Positions 26,167 through 33,854 of a stretch of 35,537 bases of DNA are shown piece after piece. This DNA is from Lachnospiraceae bacterium UBA3632 (GTDB taxonomy: Bacteria > Bacillota > Clostridia > Lachnospirales > Lachnospiraceae). A program made the position numbers and the translations under genes. The stretch's first letter is position 1; the number at the start of each line of letters is the position of its first letter. The notes under the pieces are model-generated. The model ran no database searches, was not told the origin of the DNA, and worked only from the letters and a program-made list of their open reading frames with translations. The stretch is taken from assembly GCA_002373975.1 (NCBI GenBank), contig DFKZ01000122.1, positions 37,096-72,632 on the forward strand, given 5' to 3'.

Positions 26167-26181
26167 TAATATATTATACTA
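26167..26181 (-). promoter_or_regulatory. Promoter/half-operator before rubrerythrin
   Basis: On the minus strand a run of eight T is followed by AGTATAATATATTA, containing a perfect TATAAT -10. It is about 44-58 bases upstream of the rubrerythrin ATG. One half of the 21-bp palindrome found at 26708 and 33083 is intact and the other half is degenerate. No convincing -35 is present. Confidence 0.55.
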
Positions 26182-26221
26182 AAAAAAACGGCATAAGTAC
26201 ACCGCAAAGAATATCTATCTC

Positions 26222-26677
26222 TTATTCCTTCAGCACCTTAACAGCATATGAGCAGGTAGCTTCTATCCCGACATGGGCGCGCTCTGCGGCTTCAATAACC
26301 TTATATACCAGGCGCTTAGCGATGCCCTTGCCTTCGTATTCGGGCCTGACACCTGTGTGGACGATCACCCATCCCGAGTCAGTCCTCTGATAATCGCATT
26401 CCCCTATCTCCACCTCACCATCATAGGCAACGCTTCTTTGCGAGCCCTCATCCATACGCACTTCTATTCCGTGCTTATACAGGCATTTCAGCGCACCCGA
26501 AGGGCATGATGATACCGTCTGCCAGATTTCAGGATTATCTGCCAGGCTCATATCTATCCAGGGCCTTCTGTTAATATCAAAGGTCTTAGGGCTGCCTGTA
26601 ACACACCTTTTGGCGTGATAGCACTTGTCCGAATCCCAGAAAACCACTATATCATTATTTTCGTATAATCTGTGCAT
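26222..26677 (-). CDS. [4Fe-4S]-type mono-cluster domain fused to a GNAT-like acetyltransferase domain
   Basis: A 151-residue fusion. Residues 1-70 resemble the divergent mono-cluster Fe-S domain (Fer4_19 type): DSDKCYHAKRC (C19, C25), PWIDM, and SSCPSGALKC (C58, C65). Residues 78-151 resemble the short GNAT family that includes YjdJ: VIVHTGVRPEYEGKGIAKRLV is the acetyl-CoA loop, and ATCSYA is the C-terminal signature. Both domains are known separately and as fusions; the substrate is not known. It stands alone between the GT-C operon and rubrerythrin. The ATG at 26677 has no strong ribosome site. The perfect 21-bp palindrome lies 31-51 bases upstream of it. Confidence 0.82.
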   Translation of the reverse strand: MHRLYENNDIVVFWDSDKCYHAKRCVTGSPKTFDINRRPWIDMSLADNPEIWQTVSSCPSGALKCLYKHGIEVRMDEGSQRSVAYDGEVEIGECDYQRTDSGWVIVHTGVRPEYEGKGIAKRLVYKVIEAAERAHVGIEATCSYAVKVLKE

Positions 26678-26707
26678 AATTAAACAGCAACCCTATGGAG
26701 GCAAATA

Positions 26708-26728
26708 TTATAGTATATTATACTATAA
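26708..26728 (-). promoter_or_regulatory. 21-bp perfect palindrome with embedded -10, copy 1
   Basis: Two 10-bp arms, TTATAGTATA and TATACTATAA, flank a single T and are perfect complements. Read on the minus strand, the centre holds TATAAT (26717-26722), about 39 bases before the ATG of the Fe-S/GNAT gene, with a six-T run just upstream. The identical 21 bases recur at 33083-33103. This is best read as an operator overlapping a promoter. Confidence 0.7.
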
Positions 26729-26774
26729 AAAACATGTACGCTTCCGTCAGATCTTTCTGAACCTTTCGTATAAT

Positions 26775-28535
26775 CTATAAGCTTAAATATACTTCCGCAT
26801 ATTCGTTTCCGTCAATCCTTTCCGGCGAAAACAAATCGTTTAAAATTCCCATAACTGCATCATCATCCAGGTAATTGCTATCCACCATGATGTACTTCGG
26901 ACTCTTTTCCGGATTGATACTAATGTAATCCCTCAGATTGCTGCCGTATTCCGGAGTGCTGATGGTGGAGGGGGTGCATACCTCATAGTTACCCGCCATA
27001 TAGAGCAGGTTGTCGGTTCCGATGTACAGCACCTTGCTTCCGGAAGGAACATTGGCTGAAAGAAGCTCATACTTGCTATTAAGTGAATACCCCTCCAGAT
27101 ACTCGCAATATACTCCCTTCGCCGGGCCATACATAACCTTTTTATACTCCATGCGAATATCATTGTAACGGCCTTCATTGCTGGTGCGGACTATGACTCC
27201 GGCACCATACACGGCAACAAACAGGATCACACCACACATCAGAATACCTGTGATAGAACCAACTTTAAAGGCACTGCTTGCATTCCTGTCGACAACTGCT
27301 TTATCCACGTCGTTATTTTCTACATGCTTCCGGCAAATATCCCCAAATAGTAACATTACTGTCGCGCACCCCGGAATAAGGTGAATAAATGTCGCGCGGA
27401 CGCTTAGATTCGTAAGGCTCATCACCGCTATATGGGCGACTACATTCCCAATTCCCAGAAGGAAGAACTCATCCTTCCACTTTTCCTTAATCTCCTTGCC
27501 GCCCGCCAGGAATAAAACCAAGCCGGAAAGAAAAAGGCATAAATAGCAATACTGGGGATATGTAATAAATGCTTGTTTTGAATGCCACGACCGGAACTGA
27601 TCTATGAATGCTATTGTGTTCAGAATAGCAAAAAATACCGGCAAATCCTTCTTATCAGGTCGGAAAGAATCAGCTCCCGTCAAGTGTTTAATAGCTTTTA
27701 TAACAACGACAACTAATGCAGCTATAACGGCATAGATAAGAACAAACAGTGCCACCTTCGGAAGTTCTGACAGATATCCTATGAATTTAGAAACAAGTCC
27801 CTTGGAGTGGGCGCCATCACTAAGCACATATCCGGCATAGGCGGGCAGATTCCCAAATCCCAGCTTCAAACCGGCATATAAGAGCAATCCCGCGCCTCCC
27901 AGTACTGACGGAAGTGCGAGTAAAAATGCCTGCTTCTTCACCCGTATTACGAGATAAACCGTAATAAAAATGAATAATAACATGCACGAAGGATAGGCGA
28001 GCACTTCTAAAAACAGGAAGAAGCCGCCAACAAGGAATAAAACCGCCTTTCCTTTCCTGATACCATTAATGGTAAATAGGCAAGTTAATACAAAAAACCA
28101 CACCTGCATATTGTTAAATTCCGGGCTTTGAATGAACTTGGGAGTAATAAGGAATAACAGAAAAGCAGAAACAAGCGAAATAAGCCTGCCCGCCTTTTCC
28201 TTAAAAGCGATAAACCAATATAAAGCTACCACGCCCTGGATCAGCACGGACAAACCACGCAGGAAAAGGATCAGATAATCACTGCTGCCGGTCATCCTCA
28301 TAAAAAGCCATACCGGGAGCAGCATGATAAGTGCCGAAGTCTGATGAGGCTCCCACACCTCCTTGAGAATCGCGTCCCCCTTCGCAATCCGGTACACCAA
28401 AGAGACTGCATACTGCTCATCAATATCCAGTCCGATAAATATGCGCTTTATAGATACAAGTCCCGCAGCCAAAATGAATAGCACCAGAATAATGCGGAAT
28501 ACCATCTTTTCGTTTTTTGATCCTGCTCGTTTCAT
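26775..28535 (-). CDS. Multi-pass membrane protein, probable GT-C-type glycosyltransferase
   Basis: A 586-residue protein with roughly eleven hydrophobic helices. After the first helix comes IFIGLDIDEQYAVSLVYRIAKGD, a polar outer loop with an Asp-x-Asp-Glu group like the catalytic site of GT-C enzymes, and then VWEPHQTSALIMLLPVWL. A soluble C-terminal part of about 110 residues (from VRTSNEGRYNDIRMEYKKV) ends the protein. I do not recognise a named family. The ATG at 28535 is preceded directly by an in-frame GTG at 28538; the ATG is the more likely start. It is the last gene of the MBOAT-led operon. No clear terminator follows before the palindrome at 26728. Confidence 0.6.
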   Translation of the reverse strand: MKRAGSKNEKMVFRIILVLFILAAGLVSIKRIFIGLDIDEQYAVSLVYRIAKGDAILKEVWEPHQTSALIMLLPVWLFMRMTGSSDYLILFLRGLSVLIQGVVALYWFIAFKEKAGRLISLVSAFLLFLITPKFIQSPEFNNMQVWFFVLTCLFTINGIRKGKAVLFLVGGFFLFLEVLAYPSCMLLFIFITVYLVIRVKKQAFLLALPSVLGGAGLLLYAGLKLGFGNLPAYAGYVLSDGAHSKGLVSKFIGYLSELPKVALFVLIYAVIAALVVVVIKAIKHLTGADSFRPDKKDLPVFFAILNTIAFIDQFRSWHSKQAFITYPQYCYLCLFLSGLVLFLAGGKEIKEKWKDEFFLLGIGNVVAHIAVMSLTNLSVRATFIHLIPGCATVMLLFGDICRKHVENNDVDKAVVDRNASSAFKVGSITGILMCGVILFVAVYGAGVIVRTSNEGRYNDIRMEYKKVMYGPAKGVYCEYLEGYSLNSKYELLSANVPSGSKVLYIGTDNLLYMAGNYEVCTPSTISTPEYGSNLRDYISINPEKSPKYIMVDSNYLDDDAVMGILNDLFSPERIDGNEYAEVYLSL

Positions 28536-28608
28536 CACAAAGTCTCTAAAATCCTATGCACAGGTTTTATTCCCTATTGATCCGAACAAATCAGATCTGG
28601 GATCTCTT

Positions 28609-30102
28609 TTATTCTTCCAGGTATATAGCCTCCACCCCATAATAATCTGCCATGGATATGTTTATCCAGTATCCAACATCTCCTTTTCTGCTCAGGTTCA
28701 ACCTGTAGAATGAATTGGGATATTCGTTGATATCCGTTGTATAAACAGCTCCTTCGGAGTCCAGTATTAATTCCTCAATCCTTTTATACTCCTCATCATA
28801 TCGCTGAGCTCTTCCGGATTTCAGATCCAGATATGTTATTCCAAATGTGGTATTCTTTATACCGTATCTGAGTGTTCCCACACCTATACAGATCAATGAT
28901 ATGCCCACAAAAACATATAAGAGAACCTTCTTAACCCGATCTGATAGAGCAATTCTCCCTCCGGATCGCTTGATTATCCAACCCTCCAAATAGAATACTC
29001 CAAGCGTCATAAACATGTAATAGCTATAATAGTACATGTTAACCTGGCGCTGTGCCCCCTGACTGGACATGGCAAAAAACGGAGGTGTAGATTGCGCAGC
29101 AAAAAAGCCAAATCCCAGCACAATCGCCACTAATGGATAATTGAAATTAAAATCTGTCCTCTTTATGATAATATAAAAAATGGGAATCAACAACAGTAGC
29201 ATCCCTATCTGCGGTAAATGAGTCCACTTAATTATACATTCGAAGGCGTATTTAAGTGAGGCTAGTATTGCTTTCCATGCAGACAAAGAAATGTTGTTAG
29301 CTGCCCTTACGCGATTTCCGGGTGCAACCACATTAATTATAAAGGCGAAAAGTGTAAAAAAGAGTATGATCCCATAATCTACTGCTTTCCTTTTTTTGAA
29401 AAGGAGCCCTAAAATAACAGCCAAAACAAGGAACATGACTGTAGTTAACGCATTTGAGTAATTTCCTCCGCCTATGATCATCCCGATAAATCCGGAAAGT
29501 ATTGTCAACGGTACAATGTGTTTATTATCAGATTCCCATATAATAAACAGCAGAGAAATCAACACAACTTCAAGAGCATAGAAAAAAGTATAATAAATAC
29601 CCCCGTTATACCAATAAAAGCTTTCCTGAATATAAGGAACGAACTGAATCTGCATTTCCAGAATGATCAGTGGTATAAGAACAGAATAATTCGAAGATAC
29701 TTTGAGGAATCTTTTGGTAAAAACATCCCAAAACAAGATATTAGAAAAAACAAGTGATCCTACGAGAACAATAGACGTAATAAAATATAAGGACGGATTG
29801 AAGGCCGCCGGTTGTAGTGAAAACAAAAATACAGCAGAAAAAGTTCCCTGCCAGTTTTTATAGGTGCTTCTTACGATATCTATAATGCTGTGAAGCAGCT
29901 GTGAAATGCCTCCGTGCTCAACTATCGCTTTCCTTACTCCTGCGGAATACGAATAATCATCAAAAAGAGGGTGGGCATAGCGCGAGATATATAAAACCGG
30001 AATAAGCGATAAAACAAATCCGGCTACGATCAGGATCGTGATAATCAGATTTATTTTGTTGCCGGAGCATCCGATTCTCTTTTTATTGTCGTCTTCAAGC
30101 AT
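28609..30102 (-). CDS. Multi-pass membrane protein, DUF6056-like (probable GT-C glycosyltransferase)
   Basis: A 497-residue protein with about eleven hydrophobic segments. The first outer loop carries HPLFDDYSYSAGVRKA and, further on, YKNWQGTFSAVFLFSLQP. The DDYSY plus WQG pair is what I associate with the DUF6056 group of membrane glycosyltransferases, from memory. VAPGNRVRAA and YYYSYYMFMTLGVFY are further conserved-looking blocks. A C-terminal soluble part of about 75 residues (KSGRAQRYDEEYKRIEELILDSE) would lie outside the membrane. The nearest Shine-Dalgarno (AAGGAG) is 13 bases from the ATG at 30102. It lies 70 bases before the last GT-C gene and 47 after the SGNH gene. Confidence 0.65.
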   Translation of the reverse strand: MLEDDNKKRIGCSGNKINLIITILIVAGFVLSLIPVLYISRYAHPLFDDYSYSAGVRKAIVEHGGISQLLHSIIDIVRSTYKNWQGTFSAVFLFSLQPAAFNPSLYFITSIVLVGSLVFSNILFWDVFTKRFLKVSSNYSVLIPLIILEMQIQFVPYIQESFYWYNGGIYYTFFYALEVVLISLLFIIWESDNKHIVPLTILSGFIGMIIGGGNYSNALTTVMFLVLAVILGLLFKKRKAVDYGIILFFTLFAFIINVVAPGNRVRAANNISLSAWKAILASLKYAFECIIKWTHLPQIGMLLLLIPIFYIIIKRTDFNFNYPLVAIVLGFGFFAAQSTPPFFAMSSQGAQRQVNMYYYSYYMFMTLGVFYLEGWIIKRSGGRIALSDRVKKVLLYVFVGISLICIGVGTLRYGIKNTTFGITYLDLKSGRAQRYDEEYKRIEELILDSEGAVYTTDINEYPNSFYRLNLSRKGDVGYWINISMADYYGVEAIYLEE

Positions 30103-30149
30103 TATAACAAACTTACTCCTTATATCCGCATTTAACCCACTCTAGATAA

Positions 30150-31589
30150 TTAATACATAAATATATTGCTAAACTGATAATCTGGTTCGGAACCGCCCGC
30201 AGAATCAGGTAAGTTACTGCCCAACTCTACAGTGACCTTCCCACTGACAGCAGATAAATCGATCACATATTGATGGATCTCATTATCTAATTCGGAATAG
30301 TCTTTTTCGATCCTGCCTACCTCGGATCCATCTTCGCCATAGACGTAAGCTTCAAGCCTTCCACTATCCGAACGCTTTTGACAATCAAACACCAGATAGT
30401 TATATCCTTCATCCAGATCCACTTCAAACCTTTCGTCAGATATTTCCAGCGGCTCAGCGCCGGTAAGCTCTTTATTTAGCAAAGCCGCTGCATACAGATC
30501 ATCTTCATAATCTTCCTGACCATTCAACCCGGCATAATCAAAAGATGTATAAAAATCCAGCTCTTCCTCTACGCGTTTCATATAATTACTTTCCGTTAAC
30601 CTATACTGATCGTCATGCATCCACTTCAGTATAAGGCTGTTCACCCAGCGGCCATAATGACCCTCATCCCTGTAATTATTAAAGTCTGTGATGATGTCCG
30701 TCCTGCTGTTAAATGAAAAAAGGTGGATATTCTCATGCGCGACTATAAGCTCTGAGATATACTTCTCCGCCTCAAACATCCTGTAAATAGAACCGGCATT
30801 ATACCATATATTCCATGCCAGAATACTGTAGGGGGAATAATAATAATAAAACTGCACATCCGGGTACGCATCAGCCAGATCCGTAATGTTCATTTTTATA
30901 TTTTTTTCAATGACAGCCCTGTTTTCATCAGTAAGATGCAGAGCTTCCTGGGGTTCCGAAACAGTTATACCATCCGGACAAACAGTGTTAATTCCGCATT
31001 TAATCCAAGGCGACCATTTAGAATAATCGTCAAAAGAAGTCATGCCTCCTTCAAAGCCATCAGCCCTGCTTTCTTCCGACATCGGATACACTCTGCCAAA
31101 CAGTACTTCCCGATTAAGCAGATAAGCTACATCATTAAAAGGATTATTGTCATATAAAAATGTGGGATATTCCACCGGGTCATAGGGCATGGCATCCCAG
31201 GGATCTAAGAATCTTCCTGTATCCAGTGCCCTGATAACCGTCTTTACATCAGGGTTATAACGTAAGGCATTTTTCAGATTATCATTTATTTCCTTATAGG
31301 AAGCCCCGTTAAAAGGTACCTTTACCGAATTGCATCCAAAAACCTCATCTACTTCGGAGGTTCTGATATTTTCTATCATAGATGAGCCGCATACTATTGT
31401 ATCATAATCAAAGTTTCTTAATATTCCGTCGTTCTGGCCGCGCTGATAATCAAGCGGATAATAATACCTCTCCGTATCGGGCAGGTGATAATGGAAATAA
31501 GGATCCACTTTATATACCCATAAGCCTAAAAGCCCTAATGCTACGGAAACGATGATCGACCAGCCGATCAACCATATCTTTACCTTCAT
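30150..31589 (-). CDS. SGNH/DltD-like protein with C-terminal beta domain, partner of MBOAT
   Basis: A 479-residue protein with one N-terminal membrane helix (about 5-25). It has DTIVCGSSMIENI with a likely nucleophile Ser70, and NNYRDEGHYGRWVNSLIL, whose Asp308-x2-His311 supplies the rest of an SGNH-type triad. Residues 380-479 look like a beta-rich domain (YNYLVFDCQKRSDSGRLEAYVYG, IHQYVIDLSAVSGKVTVEL), perhaps carbohydrate-binding. It starts 9 bases after the MBOAT gene, with AGAGG at its ATG. The pair mirrors the one at 5912-8821, but in the opposite gene order. It probably completes transfer of an acyl group to a glycan outside the membrane. Confidence 0.75.
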   Translation of the reverse strand: MKVKIWLIGWSIIVSVALGLLGLWVYKVDPYFHYHLPDTERYYYPLDYQRGQNDGILRNFDYDTIVCGSSMIENIRTSEVDEVFGCNSVKVPFNGASYKEINDNLKNALRYNPDVKTVIRALDTGRFLDPWDAMPYDPVEYPTFLYDNNPFNDVAYLLNREVLFGRVYPMSEESRADGFEGGMTSFDDYSKWSPWIKCGINTVCPDGITVSEPQEALHLTDENRAVIEKNIKMNITDLADAYPDVQFYYYYSPYSILAWNIWYNAGSIYRMFEAEKYISELIVAHENIHLFSFNSRTDIITDFNNYRDEGHYGRWVNSLILKWMHDDQYRLTESNYMKRVEEELDFYTSFDYAGLNGQEDYEDDLYAAALLNKELTGAEPLEISDERFEVDLDEGYNYLVFDCQKRSDSGRLEAYVYGEDGSEVGRIEKDYSELDNEIHQYVIDLSAVSGKVTVELGSNLPDSAGGSEPDYQFSNIFMY

Positions 31590-31598
31590 AAATTCCTC

Positions 31599-33047
31599 TT
31601 AAAACCCAAAATACAAAAACTCCGACTCCGTCCCCAGGCACAGAACTCCCCAAACGAAAGAAAAGGCTGCAAGGATTAAGGATCCTACACTCAAGCTGCT
31701 TTTTTTCTTATAATTGTTTTCGGGAACAAAGCAGATAAAGCATGCCACAAGCACAAACACCAACATGTTGAAGCCGTGAATCCTTCCCACCAAAGAATTC
31801 AAATGCAAAATATTATAAATGAACCTATTCTCAACCAGGTTAAATGAATCGATCAATCCGGTGCTCACTGCCGTACTCTGCATTGACAGAATCTTTAACA
31901 GGATCGTTTTCCACTGGCTTACACTCTGCGCACTAAACAGCAGCCACAGCACACCCACAACTCCAAAGGTGCATACCCACCTGATTGGCATGAATACCTT
32001 TTCCTCAAGCTTTTCAAAAATCCGGTCAAAGCAGCAGAACAGGCCGTGAAGGATTCCCCATAAGATAAAGGTCCAATTCGCGCCGTGCCATAACCCGCTT
32101 ACCATAAAAACTATGAGGATATTTACATATGTAAAAACTATGCCTTTGCGGGATCCACCAAGGGGAATATAAATATACTTGGTAAGGAACTTTGTAAGGG
32201 ATACATGCCACCTTTTCCAAAAGTCCCTGATCGAAACTGCCTTATAGGGGGAGTCAAAGTTGATGGGCAGATCGATATTGAGCATGGAAGATACGCCCAC
32301 TGCCATATCACTGTAACCACTGAAATCAAAATATATTTCAAAAGTATAAAACAATATGAGCAGAATACAATCCATAGCGGTGGCAGCATCTATATTCGTA
32401 TATGTCCACGAAACGGCTTTGGCAAAAGTATCTGCCAGCAGAACCTTCTTGATAAGGCCCAGGCTGAATATCTTTATACCGGTAGTGATATTGGTTATAT
32501 CGGGCTTTTTTCTATCATCCCGGTTGATCTGTGAAATAAAATCTACCGGGTCGATGATCGGTCCCATGATAAGCTTGGGGAAATACAGAATATAGGCCAA
32601 GTAATCGATTATATTGTTATTTTCAAGCTCTCCGCGCTCGGTTGCGACGATATAAGCTATCTGCTGGAAAGTGTAAAATGATATGCCGAGCGGCAGAATT
32701 ATATTGCGAAGTCCGATATCCTTACCAAATATAGTATTTATATTTGTGATCGCGAAATTCAGATACTTAAAATAGAGCAATAAGCCGACATTCACAATAA
32801 TCGGCAGGGCCATTATCACTCTGTTTTTAATCTTGAATCTCCTGATTACCAGCGCAGCACCATAATTGATCAACACGCTAATACCAAGATATATAAGCAT
32901 GTTCAGCCTGCCATACGAATAAAAGACTATACTTGAAACTATTATTACCAGCTTTCCTACAATCGGTTTTATTCGATTGGCCAGAAAGTATAGCAATACC
33001 GTGATCGGCAAGAAAAAAAATATGAACTCATAGCTATTAAACTGCAT
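31599..33047 (-). CDS. MBOAT family membrane O-acyltransferase (second copy)
   Basis: A 482-residue polytopic protein of the MBOAT/DltB/AlgI group. YTFEIYFDFSGYSDMAVG, FWKRWHVSLTKFLTKYIYIPLGG (His281) and VSGLWHGANWTFILWGILHG (catalytic His321) are complete. I take the ATG at 33047 as the start (MQFNSYEFIFFFLP), because family members begin with this hydrophobic segment; an upstream in-frame GTG at 33071 adds 8 residues that do not fit. It is first in an operon with the SGNH partner and two GT-C-like proteins. Its leader contains two copies of the AGTATA/TATACT palindrome. The two MBOAT proteins of the window share the family blocks but differ widely elsewhere, so they are not a recent duplication. 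Confidence 0.93.
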   Translation of the reverse strand: MQFNSYEFIFFFLPITVLLYFLANRIKPIVGKLVIIVSSIVFYSYGRLNMLIYLGISVLINYGAALVIRRFKIKNRVIMALPIIVNVGLLLYFKYLNFAITNINTIFGKDIGLRNIILPLGISFYTFQQIAYIVATERGELENNNIIDYLAYILYFPKLIMGPIIDPVDFISQINRDDRKKPDITNITTGIKIFSLGLIKKVLLADTFAKAVSWTYTNIDAATAMDCILLILFYTFEIYFDFSGYSDMAVGVSSMLNIDLPINFDSPYKAVSIRDFWKRWHVSLTKFLTKYIYIPLGGSRKGIVFTYVNILIVFMVSGLWHGANWTFILWGILHGLFCCFDRIFEKLEEKVFMPIRWVCTFGVVGVLWLLFSAQSVSQWKTILLKILSMQSTAVSTGLIDSFNLVENRFIYNILHLNSLVGRIHGFNMLVFVLVACFICFVPENNYKKKSSLSVGSLILAAFSFVWGVLCLGTESEFLYFGF

Positions 33048-33082
33048 AAATGAATAAGCCCTTATCCTCACCTGGTTATTTA

Positions 33083-33103
33083 TTATAGTATATTATACTA
33101 TAA
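33083..33103 (-). promoter_or_regulatory. 21-bp perfect palindrome with embedded -10, copy 2
   Basis: Identical in all 21 bases to the site at 26708-26728: arms TTATAGTATA and TATACTATAA around a T. On the minus strand TATAAT is at 33092-33097, about 44 bases before the MBOAT ATG. A third, slightly degenerate copy follows 30 bases away. Confidence 0.7.
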
Positions 33104-33112
33104 CGATTATTT

Positions 33113-33133
33113 TAATAGTATATTATACTCTAA
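33113..33133 (-). promoter_or_regulatory. Degenerate third copy of the palindrome
   Basis: This copy differs from the perfect 21-mer at two positions, both in the outer arms. Its centre is exactly 30 bases from that of the copy at 33083, about three helical turns, which puts both on the same face of the DNA. On the minus strand it has TATAAT (33122-33127) preceded by a seven-T run, as in the rubrerythrin and Fe-S/GNAT promoters. It may therefore be the actual promoter, with the 33083 copy as downstream operator. Confidence 0.6.
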
Positions 33134-33158
33134 AAAAACAAATATGAGGTGATGAGTC

Positions 33159-33170
33159 GAAAACGTTTTC
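33159..33170. promoter_or_regulatory. 12-bp palindrome GAAAACGTTTTC, cre-like
   Basis: A perfect 12-bp palindrome in the 151-base gap between the TOPRIM-like gene and the MBOAT operon. It resembles LacI-family/CcpA cre sites in its central CG and A/T flanks, but the outer TG and CA of the CcpA consensus are not conserved. It lies upstream of the MBOAT promoter. Confidence 0.35.
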
Positions 33171-33188
33171 CCTTTCCGATAATAAATA

Positions 33189-33210
33189 ACCCGAGCACTC
33201 ATGCCCGGGT
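33189..33210 (-). terminator. Intrinsic terminator of the ATPase/TOPRIM-like pair
   Basis: On the minus strand ACCCGGGC, a 6-base loop and GCTCGGGT form an 8-bp stem (one G-U pair), followed by TTATTTATTAT. The first arm lies in the last codons of the TOPRIM-like gene and its stop codon is in the loop. It separates this module from the MBOAT operon. Confidence 0.8.
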
Positions 33211-33852
33211 ATTCAATAGAGCAACTAGCTTTTCTAAGTCTAATGGTGAGTTGTCCACAATCTTTTGAAAATCCAGCATCTCTACCATAGACTCAGCCCT
33301 ATCTCCCTCATGATATGTATTACCACATGAACGATACAATGCTTTCATTTTTGCCTTGCCTTTTCTACCGGTAAGCTTTTTAGGTACTTCTATTCCCAAA
33401 TATCTGCAGATACCTTCCACATCATACAGCATGATATCCTCAATGTCCGCACTGGCAGCAAGATCAACAATCTCCTCTGTTTTCGCCTTTACCAAATCTT
33501 TACGCAACAGTTTCCAATCATCCTGATAAAATTTTGTAATATCATTTTCCGAACTATCAGTGTCATAGCACAAAAAAACTTTCCATGGCATCCTGTATTT
33601 CTTAGCACATTTGTTGGCAAACCACTTTCCGGAATGCGATACCTGTGTAACGGTACCGACAATATTAAATTTAATCAGTATAATCTCAGAGCCATTGTTC
33701 CATACAAAATAAATATCTCCATTGTCAAGATTATCACCTTTCACAAAAGAGCAATTATTATGATCTGCAAGCCACTTCAAGAAAGCTCTGTAAAAAACCT
33801 TCTCTGTTGTCCCCTCTAAGACAAAGGCTATCCCCCTTGTATAATCTCCCAA
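33199..33852 (-). CDS. Small TOPRIM-like protein, partner of the ATPase (candidate defence effector)
   Basis: A 217-residue soluble protein with no certain family name. IAFVLEGTTEKVFYRAFLKWL places a conserved-looking Glu13 after a hydrophobic strand, and VFLCYDTDSSEND gives Asp97-x-Asp99 after another. Glu then DxD is the metal-binding pattern of TOPRIM nucleases (OLD, RloB, AriB groups). Later ADIEDIMLYDVEGICRYLGI resembles a block in small proteins that pair with SMC-like ATPases. The start is TTG at 33852, with GGAGG 11 bases upstream inside the end of the ATPase gene; only 2 bases separate the genes. It is visibly more AT-rich than the glycan genes. A nuclease or toxin-like effector controlled by the ATPase is the best guess, not shown. 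Confidence 0.6.
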   Translation of the reverse strand: MGDYTRGIAFVLEGTTEKVFYRAFLKWLADHNNCSFVKGDNLDNGDIYFVWNNGSEIILIKFNIVGTVTQVSHSGKWFANKCAKKYRMPWKVFLCYDTDSSENDITKFYQDDWKLLRKDLVKAKTEEIVDLAASADIEDIMLYDVEGICRYLGIEVPKKLTGRKGKAKMKALYRSCGNTYHEGDRAESMVEMLDFQKIVDNSPLDLEKLVALLNTRA

Positions 33853-33854
33853 AC

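Noticed and set aside
26181..26205. Terminator for the Fe-S/GNAT gene (T-run after a small stem)
   Set aside because: Only about three base pairs can form; the T-run is better explained as the tract upstream of the rubrerythrin -10, seen also in two other promoters here.
26708..26728. A PerR box controlling peroxide genes
   Set aside because: The palindrome does not contain the TTATAAT-N-ATTATAA pattern of the B. subtilis PerR box; only the AT-rich character is shared.
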